Positions 1 through 11,189 of a stretch of 64,000 nt of DNA are shown piece by piece. The stretch's first letter is position 1, and every line of letters begins with the position of its first letter. Below the pieces are notes generated by a model, which was not told the DNA's origin, did not search any database, and saw only the letters and a program-made list of their open reading frames with translations. The translations under genes were made by a program, and so were the position numbers. This stretch comes from Cryptomeria japonica (lineage: Eukaryota; Streptophyta; Pinopsida; Cupressales; Cupressaceae): positions 718,165,867-718,229,866 of the forward strand of contig NC_081413.1 in NCBI RefSeq assembly GCF_030272615.1. The letters run 5' to 3'.

Positions 1-1160
1 AAATGTGCATTTTTGAATGGGGATCTTGATGAGGAAGTTTATATTGAGCAACCTGATAGTTTTTCACTATCAACTAATACAGATATAGTTTGCAGGTTAA
101 GGAAAGCTTTATATGGATTGAAACAAACACGTAGAGCTTGGTATGCAAGCTTGGATAAATATCTTTTGAAGCTTGGTTTTACTAAGGGCGGTGCTGACAT
201 AAATTTATATTATAAGATCAATGATGATGACATACTAATTATTGAAGTATTTGTTGATGACATTATTTTTAGAGGTGAAGATAAGTTATGCATATAATTT
301 TCTAAGAATATGGAGAAAGAATTTGAGATGTCTATTATTGGTGAGATGAAATTTTTCTTAGGTTTGCAGATTACTCAGACTAACAAAGGTATTTTCATCT
401 ATCAAACTAAATATGCTAAGGAAATTTTGAAGAAATTTGGTATGGGAGATTCTAAACCGGTAAGTACTCCTATGGTTACAATTGAGAAATTGACAAGAAA
501 AGATATTTTTGCACCGATAAATCCTACAAGATACAAATCTATGACTGGAGGTCTTATTTATCTGACTTAGACTAGGCCTAACATTATGAATGTTGTTTGT
601 ATTGTTTCAAGATTTCAAAGTGATACTACAGAAAATCATGAGATGTCGGTGAAAAGGATTTTTAGATACTTCCTTGAGGTACATCACAATATGGCTTGTG
701 GTACCCTAAGGATGATAACTTTACTTTATGTGCATATATAGATGCTGATTGGGCTAGAGATGTTGATGACTGGAAAAGTACTTCCGGTGGAGCTTTCTTT
801 CTTGGAAAGAAGTTGGTTTCATGGATCAACAAGAAATAGTCATGTACTTCTTTATCTATTTCTGAAGTCGAGTATGTTGTTGCTGCTATTGACTGTACAT
901 AGGTTTTATGGATGAAGCAAATGTTGAAGGATATAAAGGTGGATTGTGATGCACCGGTAGTTATTCACTGTGATAACTCTGCTGCCATTGATATATCAAA
1001 GAATATGGTATTTCATTCTAAAATAAAGCACATATCTATCAAGTATAACTTTTTGAAGGAAAATGTGGAAGCAAATGAAGTTAGACTAGTTTATGTGAAC
1101 ACTAAAGAGCAGATTGCAAATATTTTCAGTACTTTTGTCCAAGGAATCATTTGAGTACCT
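1..1160 (+). pseudogene. pol: Ty1/copia pol 3' end (reverse transcriptase and RNase H), broken
   Basis: Decayed C-terminal half of a copia polyprotein, cut by the window start. Reverse transcriptase begins in the conserved FLNGDLDEEVYIEQP stretch (13-70), followed by LRKALYGLKQ and the catalytic block FVDDIIF (copia consensus YVDDII). RNase H follows with STSGGAFFLGKKLVSW (about 780-820), HCDNSAAIDISKN (about 967-1006) and the KHISIKYNFLKE motif. In-frame stops at 297, 568, 837-839 and 900-902 plus a frameshift near 720 break it. The stops at 837 and 900 fall where copia proteins have Gln (KKQSC, CTQVLW), as expected for CAG to TAG decay. It reads into the 3' noncoding part and LTR downstream. 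Confidence 0.93.
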
Positions 1161-1579
1161 GAGAGATAGATTGGGAGTTTCTGCCCCTCTAGTAGAGACT
1201 TGATTGATGCGGTTTGGCATCAGTCCAACATGCATTATCAGAGATACTATTCATTTTGTCACTGATGTGGGATGCTAATACTCAGGGGGAGTAGTCAGCT
1301 TTGTGATTTAGTGGTTTATGTTTTTGCTTTGATATTTTTGTCTTATTTTTGACATTGATTTCAAAGGGGGAGTGATATTGATGTAAAAAAGAAAAAGAAT
1401 GTAAAAAAAGGAAAAGAGAAAGAAAGGGGGAGTGATATTGTTATGAAAGAGGTATTGATATTTAGAGTTGTATTTGGGAGATTGTTGGTTGTCTTCCATT
1501 GGGGGAGACTTGTTTGGGATTTCTTGGTACTTAGATGTTTTTCACATCTAGTGTTGCCATCAATGCCAAAGGGGGAGCT
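1161..1579 (+). other. copia 3' noncoding region with repeated polypurine tracts
   Basis: Sequence between the pol end and the 3' LTR. It holds four GGGGGAG-type purine tracts, near 1285, 1364, 1426 and 1569. Two are followed by the same GTGATATTG. The last (CCAAAGGGGGAG, 1566-1577) directly precedes the LTR start and is the likely plus-strand primer. No gene seen. Confidence 0.75.
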
Positions 1580-1649
1580 TGTTGGCCATTTGATGGAATT
1601 TGTGCTATGCTCAAAGATACCATTGCTAAATAGGAAATAAGGACAATCG
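1580..1649 (+). mobile_element. copia 3' LTR, first piece (interrupted)
   Basis: Begins TGTTGGCC right after the polypurine tract, as copia LTRs do. It breaks off at the nested - strand LTR element and resumes at 21233. The resumed part carries ATCATTGATGCCAACAC, which parallels the early LTR motif of the - strand copia at 42815-43987 (CATTGATGTCAACAC). That supports the two pieces being one LTR. Confidence 0.7.
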
Positions 1650-2903
1650 TGAAATCCTTAACTACCTAAGCAATTCAAACATAAAACTAATGAAATGATG
1701 CAATTAAGAAATAGGAATTAAAATCATTCAATAAAACTCCCTATCCCAAGATGGCATATCGCTTCCATTGCTCTTCTCCTCTTCGTGGTATGATGGCTCG
1801 CAGATATTGCACTGGTAACCTGCAAGTGACACAAAGATTCAAAGCTCATGATTCAGAGTCAAGATTGAGGAGGATTGAAAATGGAGATTGAATGCTCAAT
1901 TTATAGAAAATTGGATGAGATTGATTGAAAGGTGGAACATAATGACCAAGAGGTCAGGTGAGCTCAAATGCAAGTTGATAGCTGAACTGTTGATTGGAGG
2001 AGTGAAACTCAATAGATTGAATAGATTAATTGAGTTAACTGATTGATGAAAGAGTTAACTAAAGGAAGAAAAAGGATGATTGGTGGAAATAAAGAAGATG
2101 ACACAAAGAGCTTAATTTAGAAAAAGCTAACTGAAAGATGGAAATAGAAGTTGAAGAGATAAATGATTTAATTAATTAATTGATTGAATTAATTAATTTA
2201 GCATGTGCTTGCATTTAGATTTAGATTTTTAATTTAATCTTTGCATGAGATATTATTCAAATAATTGAATTTATTAATTCAATTTAGCATTTGAATATAT
2301 TTAGAACTTGACTTTGATTTTCAATTTGGTTTTTGAAATCATGCACATGTATTTGAATTTGGAAGAAATTAGAAGAATATGAAATTGAATGAAATTAGAA
2401 TTTAGAGAACTAGAAGAATTAATTAGTTAATTAAATAATTTAAAGAAACTATTTAATTATGTTAGAAATGGAATTTAATTAAATAATAAATATTTAATTA
2501 ATATTTAGAAAATGGGATTTAATTAAATAATAAAGATTATTTAAATTAAAGGATTAAATCATAATTAATTAAATAATAAATATTTAATTAATATTTAGAA
2601 AATGGTTGAATGATTAGATGATTGGAGATAGAAATTGAGAATTAATTTATTTAAATAATAAAGATTATTTAAATTGGGGATTTAAACACAATTAATTAAA
2701 CAATAAATATTTAATTAATATTTAGAAAATGATTAAAATGATTAAATGATGATAGAATAAGAAAATAGAATAATTAGTAAGATGATGAGGAAATATGAAA
2801 TTAGAAGAAATAGATTAATTCACTTAATTAAATAATAAAGATCATTTAATCACATAGAGGAATAATTAGTACATGATCAATGAGACATTTTTAGGTGTCT
2901 ATA
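1650..2903 (-). repeat. 3' LTR of nested non-autonomous LTR element
   Basis: Near-identical copy of 19925-21232, same orientation, ~17 kb away: the LTR pair of one - strand element. On the - strand it starts TATAGACACC (the other copy starts TGTAGACACC). The outer edge is uncertain between 1650 and 1656. The LTR is very AT-rich and contains an internal array built from ATTTAATTAATATTTAGAAAATGG-type units of roughly 85-90 bp (about 2430-2730). This copy has about one unit fewer than the other LTR. Target duplication is not clean: GAAAT (1651-1655) versus GAATT (21233-21237) is the closest match. Confidence 0.9.
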
Positions 2904-2916
2904 TTTACCCCTCTTT
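2904..2916 (-). other. polypurine tract of nested LTR element
   Basis: On the - strand the bases next to the LTR read AAAGAGGGGTAAA. The tract before the LTR at 63823 on the + strand is AAAGAGAGGTAAA, so the two elements probably belong to one lineage. Confidence 0.75.
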
Positions 2917-5255
2917 GAGACAATGTCGAAACGACATTGTTTCAAAGAAAACGAAAAAAATTATGCCTTAGTATGCCCCGGTGATATACTTAGGCTATAA
3001 TGCCCCCTCGAGAGATTCTTTGTGCATTAAAGACATGAATGATCTCTCGAAAAAAAGAAGAATGTGAGATGAAAGATAGAAGAATAGTTAGTTGATTAGA
3101 GATAGAGATAGTTGATGTGAAGATTATATTGAGATAGAATATGAGAGAATGAACCTTAGAATGAAATATAATGATGTTAGATGATAGAAAATGATTAAGG
3201 AAGAGACGATGAGAGAAGAATCAGCAAACTAGCAATAAGAAAATGAGATGAGAATGAAATTGAATGAATCATGAACCTATGTCACATATTTATTGCGTCA
3301 ATATATATTCATCACTAAGCCTTATTATTTAACAATGGAGCTTAGCACATCAGGGTATAAGGAACCAAGATGTAAGATATCTCATTGAAGAAATAAACAC
3401 ATAGAAGACAAGCAACAGACAAAGAAAAAGATAATGCCCATCATGGCTCCTCTAGTCACTTGTGGATATCCTTGAGTAGCATAGGAACAATATCTGTCGC
3501 CAAATGATAAAAAGATAAAGACTGACCCGGACAAAATTCAGCAGCTATACTGACCTTGTGCCTTCATTCTCAGTTGTTTGATGTGATGGTTGATAATGTC
3601 TGATCTCAGAAAGTTGCGGACCCCATTTAAAACTAACCTGTCTGATTTCGAGTGTATCCTCTTTTGTTTAAGACAAGATAATGATCACGTTGATATGGAT
3701 ATGATATGATTGATAAGACAGTTTGATCAGTTGATTGCAGATGTTTGACTAGATAGTCGTATCCTTTGTTAACTTCGTGCGAAGCGTTTGCTGGATATCT
3801 GCTAGGGTATTTGTTTCTCGCAAGACATCTTATTGCAAGTTTTTTGATTGATTGATTTTCAATTTTTAGTTCTTTTCCAAGAGATTTTTCGATGTTTTTG
3901 GATTATGTAGATCGATATTTGAATGTTTTTGTTTGATTTTCTCAGGATCATATTTGGCTGTTTTTGTATGATTTTTTTAGGACTTTATATGGATGTTTTT
4001 GGTATTTCATGATTTTCAATGTTTTTGGATTTTGAGTTTTTCAATGTTTTTGGATTTTGAGTTTTTTCATGTTTTTTGGATTTTTTTAGGACTTTATCTG
4101 ATTTTTTTTTTTTTGGATTTTTTCAGTTATGCCCCCAGTGTGCAGACCTATATGACATAATGTATGTGGAGACAAAGAATTTTTGACATGACCTATGTGA
4201 ATGCAATATGCAAGATGAAGATGCATTTCCTATTTGAACAAGGTTGACCATGCTTGTTTTAGCATTTGTAATACACCAATAGAAACAGAGGTGCAAAACA
4301 TTTCATAGATAATCGGTCAATCAATATTTAAGGTCCTTCAGAACATTCATCTCAACACACTTAGTGACTAGGATTTACAAATGGAGACGCAAAAAACTTC
4401 CCCACTGGTTCTTGAAACTTTGATCTTCTTTTGCCCATGTGTGTGCAGACGCATTAATTCCTGCTCTTATGTTCACTAAAGATTCTTAGCATCCTATATG
4501 ACTAGCTACATGATTTTTCTAACTTCAAAAGCATCCCGAATAGAGCCTCATTGCTAGCAAGCCTTGAGAGCTCCGATGAGGTTATAGACTGTAATTTCTC
4601 AAATATTGCTCCATTGCTAGTAGGCGTTCATAGCCCTGATGGAGTTACTTGCATGTTCCCATAGTCAAGCCTTTTATCATATTTGTATACATGATATTTC
4701 AGTTTTATATCATTGCTCTTTTTGCCTTTAGATGGATATTTGGCATAGCTCTTTTTATTTTTATTTTCTTGCCTTGACTTGTAAGTAATGAAACCTACTT
4801 GGGTGTGACAATTACAGTGGCGCTGAAGTAGAATTTTAGATTTTTCACTAGTCATATGATCAACTAGGTGTCTAGAATGAATTAGAGATTTATTGTGTTT
4901 GAGATATAGCAATTGATAGATTGTAGGTTAATGAGTCTCAAATAGTGAAACCACTACCCAACCATAAGTAAAGCATCGTCATAGGGTAATGTTGAGAATG
5001 AATGACTTTAGAACCCCAAAAACTTCATGTCTGAATATCTAAGAAAGGCGATGACCCTTGTTTTCTTTAGATGCCAACGAATGATAAATTTGAACAGTTG
5101 CCTTGTTTTATTTGATGTTTCTATATGTAATTGCCGAAAGTTTTGCAAACATGACTTCTAAATATGATGGTGCTTTGAAAGAAACTGTATGCAATGTCGT
5201 GTTGTGAATAAAATGATATGCAATGCAGAAAATAAAACCTAAACTAACCCAGCCT
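2917..5255 (-). other. 3' internal region of the LTR element, no gene recognised
   Basis: Noncoding by inspection. It includes a run of short T-rich direct repeats of TTTTTGGATTTTGAG-type units (about 3890-4120) and short open frames without recognisable content, such as 4628-4912 (-). I see no pol, tRNA or host exon. Confidence 0.5.
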
Positions 5256-7019
5256 TTAGGTATAATATTTGTGTAGGTAGTTCATTGGTCTTTGTTTGAA
5301 GAGTTGGATAAAGATGTCTTTTTCAATAGGATATAAGGACTCAGCTGGGTGCATATGTTCAGCATCTCCAATGTTGATTTTCTTATTTTTTGGACTTTGT
5401 GGATCATCATATGTAAATCCATCTCTAGAACCCATGAATTCAGCTTTAGCGTTATCATTTTCAAAGAAATCCAACTGTGGTAGATCCTCTTTCCCCTAGT
5501 CTATCAAGTGTGGGTGTATGAGACAAATTGTTTTTGGTTCTGAAGTTGTGACATGAGCGGGTGTTATGTCTATTTTTATTGAAGCACTTGAAGAGTATGA
5601 TGAAATCAACCAGACATCGATCTCATTAGTTGGTATTATGCTTGTTTTTGTCATGGCATTTGATGATGACACACATACAATTATTGACAAGTTATTCTGT
5701 GTAGTATGATCTGGATTGGGGATTTCATTAATAAGGATTTCATGAACAACTTGTGTAGAGGGATCATGAGAGAGACTAGGAGAAATGACAAGTTTGTTTG
5801 AGAGGGAATCTTGTGAAGAACATGGAGGATTATGACATGGAGATGAAGGTATGGAGAGATATTGATTAGGTTTTGGAGAAATAATGGGATCTTGTTTAGG
5901 ACATGAAGGTAAAGGTATGCTTTGATCTTGTCTTGGAAAAGGATTATTATGAAGGATGGAAGGGATGTCTTGATCTTGTTTAGGAGGTGGATGTTGAATG
6001 GGACTTGAAAGGACACTATGTTCTTGAGATGGAAGGGTGTTATTATGAATGGAATAAAAAAGAGCGAGGGGATCATCATAATATTCTTGGTTGATGGGAT
6101 CTTGATAAAAAATTGGGTAGGATGGAAGTGGTTGTTCTTGATCTTTATTTGTTTCAGGACTCATTTTTTCTGATTTTGGATCATCCTCTTGACACGGGGA
6201 AGGATTTTGGAAATGCATGGGAGATCGTTGGAATGTTTCAACATTTTGGCGTGATGAAGAAGGATTTGGAATGAGATTCTTTGAAACATGACTTGGATTA
6301 GATTGGTTTTGTATGATGGATAGCCCTTGGGAGGTTGTGTTATTAGATAGAGATGGCATGGATTGGTTTTGTGTGATTTCAGGGGATGATGAAATGGTGG
6401 ATAGATATGGTTGATTTGGACTTTGGTTGAAAGGGATTTGATTTTGGTTAAAAGGAGTATGATTTTGGGTGAAAGATGTTTGATTTTGGTTAAATGAATT
6501 TTGATTTGGACTTTGGTTGAAAGGGGTTTGAATGTTGGGTTGGTGTGAATATTGATTTGGACTGTGGTTGAATAGGGTTTGATTTTGGTTGAAAGGGGTT
6601 TGAATGTTGGGTTGATATGATTGGTATGATTGATGTAGTGGGTTGAAAGAAAAAGAAGGTTTACATGACTCTAATGTTGGTTGAACTGAGGTAGGAACGA
6701 TTTTGTTGAAGAATGAAGGTTGACATGTTTGATTTTGGTTGAATGAGGTTTGAATGATTTTGTTGAAGAATGAAGGTTGACATGTTTGAATGGTCTCACA
6801 AGAAGAAGAAGGTTGGTCTGATACTAATCCCCTCATGGTCATCACTTCTCTCATCATGTTTTCTAACCAGCTCCTATGGTTATCAAGACTAGCCATGTCT
6901 GTCACTTGTTGTTGCAAAGTTTTGATTTGTTGAGCTAATATTTCTATGGATGGCAATGGAATAGGAATGGAAGGGATGAATCCTCCACCTTCCCTAAGAA
7001 ATGTATAATTCCAATCCAT
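5256..7019 (-). CDS. Q/N/P-rich ORF of the nested LTR element, one in-frame TAG
   Basis: ATG at 7019 opens 507 uninterrupted codons to a TAG at 5496-5498. The same frame continues as GKEDLPQLDFF and stays open to 5256, so the parent protein was ~590 residues with a single stop. Residues ~25-65 are a possible short coiled coil (IEILAQQIKTLQQQVTDM). Residues ~80-300 are low complexity with repeated SFNQNQ, PFNQSPNQ and CQPSFFNKI units. ~300-430 are Ser/Pro-rich, and the tail is acidic. No zinc knuckle, protease or pol motif is visible. It lies where 3' extra ORFs or a gag-like ORF could sit in a non-autonomous LTR element. It is long and open amid decayed sequence. Function unknown. Confidence 0.55.
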
Positions 7020-7299
7020 GATGTTTACTTGTTTGGTTTGGACCTAGGATCACAACATGTACGATATTTTCTCCATTTCTCTGAATGTGACAATGTTTGA
7101 TTGAACTTGACCAACTTGTTTGAGTTGAGGTTCAGTTTGATTGATCCTCTGATTGTGTTTTGGACGTTTGGGGTATGACTTTCTAGGATAATTATGCAAA
7201 TGATGATGAACTAAGAAAGACGTATATGAGGTCTAGATGAAGACGTATATGAGGATGATAATGTGGACTCAAAATTAGGACTATGCAACAACTATGGAT

Positions 7300-7515
7300 G
7301 ATAATGCAAAAAGACTTAGGATGATAATGAGGATGTAAGTGGGACCATGCAAAATACGTAGGACAATAATGAGGACATAAGTGGGACTATGCAAAAGACT
7401 TAAGATGATAATGAGGATGTAAGTGGGACTATGCAAAAGACGTAAGACGATAACGAGGACATGATTGGGACTATGCAAAAGACTATGGATGATAATGAGG
7501 ACGTAAATGGGACTA
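7300..7515. repeat. tandem repeat, ~43 bp unit
   Basis: About five copies of a unit running GATGATAATGAGGATGTAAG then TGGGACTATGCAAAAGAC, each slightly diverged. It lies just upstream (on the - strand) of the Q/N/P-rich ORF. The frame read through it (7281-7526) is a repeat artefact. Confidence 0.85.
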
Positions 7516-8209
7516 CCTATGGTCACAAGTATGTAAGGACATTTTGAGAATCAGTTTCAAAATGGACTTTGTTTTTGGTAACTTTGTGTGTAGGACAATG
7601 TTTTGCAGTTTTCCAAATCTGAGAACAATGGTTGGTAGGTATGTATAGCTGACTGACTCAAATTTCATAAAATCTTGGAAAATGCGAAGATACGTGGGAT
7701 AGGGCCTGAAATAGCCCAAGGGACTGACTCAATACTGGTCTATCACAATGATACATAAAAAAGAATGGAATACAATCTTAGGCTGGATAGTGGACACCAT
7801 TTAGTGAGGCCCCCGTAGCAAAATACTGAAACAAGATGGACAGATAGAGAGTCTGGCAACACTGGCTCCACTCCACAGCACACACTTCTTGGGCATGCCG
7901 GTCTCTCTTACCCCGAAGATCCGAAGATATTATCACTGAGGGATTTCTGTCTCATAATGTAAGGTACATGAGGGGTACTATGGGGTACGATCCACACTCC
8001 CGAAACCACTAAATGTAGGATTTTTGGCAACTAAATTAGTTCTTAGTATTAGGTTTTGAGGGGTTCCGATCCAACAACGGATTCTTAGAGAAAGCCACTT
8101 AAGACTTTAATTGAGCTTATCGGTGCAAGGAAGGCCCCCACATACGTCGAATTCACTCAACACTCTAGCCACCTGACCAGTATATTTATATAGCGGCTCG
8201 AAAAACCCG
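7516..8209 (-). other. internal region of LTR element next to the CACTA insertion
   Basis: No coding signal found. It ends at the CCG target duplication (8207-8209) of the CACTA transposon. The element's sequence resumes at 18379. Confidence 0.5.
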
Positions 8210-8534
8210 CACTAGTACATTTGGGTCAAGATTTTGATAGCCAATCGTCAGATTTCTGACCACATTTCATCGCACTACCGACAAAAATGGCCATCAAAAA
8301 CTTTGTGTCAGAAGTTCTGACTATCCTCGTGGTCATCGCAATTTCGACATTACCACAACCTTTCTGACGACCACCATGCATGCTCATTCCACAAATGAAT
8401 ATCGTCGCCATCTTGGGCTGTCATCGGAATTCTGACACCAAAGTATAAAATTCTAACAGAGGAGTGCCATGGGATGCAAAGCATCCTTGTCTGGCATTTC
8501 AGTAGTGGGCGTCGGAATTTCGATGATGAGAGAT
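8210..8534 (+). repeat. left terminal and subterminal region of the CACTA element
   Basis: CACTA terminus followed by scattered copies, in both directions, of a motif around TCATCGGAATTTCGATGA: near 8248, 8309, 8337, 8422 and 8510. In CACTA elements such motifs bind the TNPA-like protein; that role is inference here. Confidence 0.75.
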
Positions 8535-9639
8535 GATGTGGGTCGAACGGCTTTGCTGTCGGTGCATGAAAGCATTGAACGAGTTCTACTTTTAAAAATT
8601 ACATGAAACATTTTTAATTTATTTGATTCAGTGTTATTTGCAATAAATGATTATCAAAGATGTTTCCTTTCTCCAAGAATTGTCTACGACCTTTCCGTTA
8701 GATAATATGTAACATTGAATGACTAAATTTTTTCTTTACAATTGCTTATTTAATTTAAGTATTATCTTGGTGTGAATTAAAATTTATATTTGTATGGAAG
8801 CAGAACATACAAGTTGAAGAGTCTCTTGCATGCAAATTTCCTAAAAGAAAGCAAGCAGACATTATCTTGAATGACATGAAAAAAAGCTCATCTGCTGCCT
8901 AGAAGAGAGCAATTGGAGAATGGCAGAGGAAAGTGTTTAAGGGTGATAAATAGATAGATAGTATGCAATACAAACAAACAATGTCTGGAGTGTCTGATGT
9001 GACGTCTCTAATTTATGTCTGGAGGGTCTAACTAGTTTTGGAGTTCCTGGGAAACTTATTGGGTCACGCTTGGAGGAAATCAATGTGTTCATGCAAGGAG
9101 CACCTTTTTTCTACTATGAGAATGATACTTTTGCACCTAGGGATATTTGGAAGTCAATATCCAAAATTTCTATAGTGTGGAACAAGAGTTGGTGGACTCG
9201 AAGTATAATTGTCAGCTTTCAGAAGACCAAGAGGTTATGTACACAATCTCCCAATAGAAAAGCGACCACAAGAATTACCTCTCCCCCCAATGACTATTCA
9301 GGAAGCACTTCCTCAAACAAAGGACTATTGGCCTCCATGGGATCAAAGAAAAAAATTAAAGCATAGACTCTAGACGATGTGGTGGTGTCCTCCATGAAGA
9401 ACTCTACACTATAATTGAAAATTCATGAGGGAAACTGCAAGATAGTGAAGAGAAATACAATCTTGAAAAGTGGGAAGAATGGATCTTGGTTTGGGTGGGG
9501 CCAAGTCAGGTGGCTCCTCTAGAGGTTGACGAGATAGAAATCATATTAGGATTTGAAAAAGATCACACTCGTGGAACTTCGTGTGTGAGTGATCGATTGC
9601 AGTGTTTGGGTAATGCATTCCAAATAGATACAGTTGCAT
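8535..9639 (+). pseudogene. DRM: left arm of inverted repeat: DRM-type DNA methyltransferase fragment, sense
   Basis: Captured piece of a Domains Rearranged Methyltransferase gene, the de novo cytosine methyltransferase of plant RNA-directed DNA methylation. Recognisable protein segments across shifting frames: FGVPGKLIGSRLEE (about 9035-9078), FMQGAPFFYYEN (about 9088-9123), NLPIEKRPQELPLPP then MTIQEALPQ and YWPPWDQRKK (about 9244-9357), WVGPSQVAPLEVDEIE then LGFEKDHTRG (about 9490-9573), and CLGNAFQIDTVA (about 9603-9640). These match, in order, the N-proximal half of the rearranged catalytic domain. The region before ~8805 looks intronic (a TGGAAGCAG acceptor-like end), so the copy came from genomic DNA. 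Stops and frameshifts exclude a working enzyme. It pairs with 9665-10767. Confidence 0.88.
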
Positions 9640-9664
9640 GCCATCAAGAATATATCTATTTGGA
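9640..9664. other. loop of the DRM inverted repeat
   Basis: About 25 bases separate the two arms. A short duplicated piece (ATCTATTTGGAATGCA) at the turn gives a small secondary fold. The captured DRM reading stops here just after DTVA, where the family continues YHLSVL. Confidence 0.8.
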
Positions 9665-10767
9665 ATGCAACTGTATCTATTTGGAATGCATTACCCAAAC
9701 ACCACAATCGATCACTCGCACACGAAGTTCCATGAGTGTGATCTTTTTCAAATCCTAATATGATTTCTATCTCATCAACCTCTAGAGGAGCCACCCGACT
9801 TGGCCCCACCCAAACCAAGATCCATTCTTCCCACTTTTCAAGATCGTATTTCTCTTCACTATCTTGCAGTTTCCCTCGTTAATTTTCAATTATAGTGTAG
9901 AGTTCTTCACGGAGGACACCACCACATCGTCTAGAGTCTATGCTTTAATTTTTTTCTTTGATCCCATGGAGGCCAATAGTCCTCTATTTGAGGAAGTGCT
10001 TCCTGAATAGTCATGGGGGGGAGAGGTAATTCTTGAAATCGCTCTTCTATTGGGAGATTGTGTACATAACCTCTTGGTCTTCTGAAAGCTGACAATTATA
10101 CTTCGAGTCCGCCAACTCTTGTTCCACACTATAGAAATTTTGGATATTGACTTCCAAATATCCCTAGGTGCAAAAGTATCATTCTCATAATAGAAAAAAG
10201 GTGCTCCTTGCATGAACACATTGATTTCCTCCAAGCGTGGCCCAATAGGTTTTGCAGGAACTCCAAAACCAGTTAGACCCTCCGGACATAAATTAGAGAC
10301 GTCACATCAGACACTCCAGACATTGTTTGTTTGTATTGCATACTATCTATCTATTTATCACCCTTAAACACTTTCCTCTGCCATTCTCCAATTGCTCTCT
10401 TCTAGGCAGCTGATGAGCTTGTTTCCATGTCATTCAAGATAATGCCTGCTTGCTTTCTTTTAGGAAATTTGCTTGCACATGACTCTTGGACTTGTATGTT
10501 CTGCTTCCGTACAGATATAAATTTTAATTCACGCTGAGATAATAATTAAATTAAATAAGCATTTGTAATGAAAAGATTTAGTCATTCGATGTTACATATT
10601 ATCTAACAGGGTCATAGACAATTCTTGGAGAAAGGAAACATCATTGATAATCATTTTTTGCAAATAACACTGAATCAAATAAATTAAAAATGTTTCATGT
10701 AATTTTTAAAAGTAGAACTCGTTCAATGCTTTCATGCACCGACGGCAAAGCCATCTGACCCACACCA
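9665..10767 (-). pseudogene. DRM: right arm of inverted repeat: DRM-type DNA methyltransferase fragment, antisense
   Basis: Reverse complement of 8535-9639 over its full length, centred near 9652. Read on the - strand it gives the same DRM segments: GPSRVAPLEVDEIE with LGFEKDHTHG (about 9730-9815), LPLPPMTIQEALPQ (about 9985-10035) and FMQGAPFFYYEN (about 10181-10216). The arms differ by scattered single-base changes, many of them transitions, and small indels (left IEKRPQEL versus right IEERFQEL). They also share some lesions, so a damaged fragment was probably duplicated in inverted form. A transcript crossing both arms would fold into a ~1.1 kb stem. Confidence 0.88.
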
Positions 10768-11189
10768 TTATGCATAATAGAACAAATCAATATAATAGGC
10801 TATTATAAAGAATATATACAAAAATATGAAAGAACATTAAATTACCATTACAAACCCATAAACCATTAAATAGTGAAAATAGATATAAATTTGTAAATGT
10901 CTCCCTATAAACACCACAACCATAACCAAAACAAAAAAAATTCTTACCTGCAAAAACTTAGCTGGTGAGTTGCAAGTCTACAACATCTCTTAGATGATCA
11001 AACCATTTCTTAATTTTGTTCTTCTGGTTAGTCAATGGATTTAGTTGCATGTTCAAGTTTACTATTTGAAGCCTTCTGTTTCGCTATATTTGAGACATAA
11101 TAAAATTATTGTGAGTAGGAAATTGATTCAAGAGTTACGTGTGAAGAATTTGGCAAAGTAAATGATGACAATCAAACTCAAATTTTATT
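10768..11189. other. CACTA interior, nothing recognised
   Basis: AT-rich sequence without open frames of note, RNA genes or recognisable captured exons. Confidence 0.45.

Noticed and set aside
9070-9366. The open frames at 9070-9366 and 9938-10234 as genes
   Set aside because: Only part of each is in the DRM frame; the remainder is out of frame, so they are shadows of a broken fragment.
8535-10767. Two intact DRM genes in tail-to-tail order
   Set aside because: Both copies lack the second half of the catalytic domain and the UBA domains and carry stops and frameshifts.
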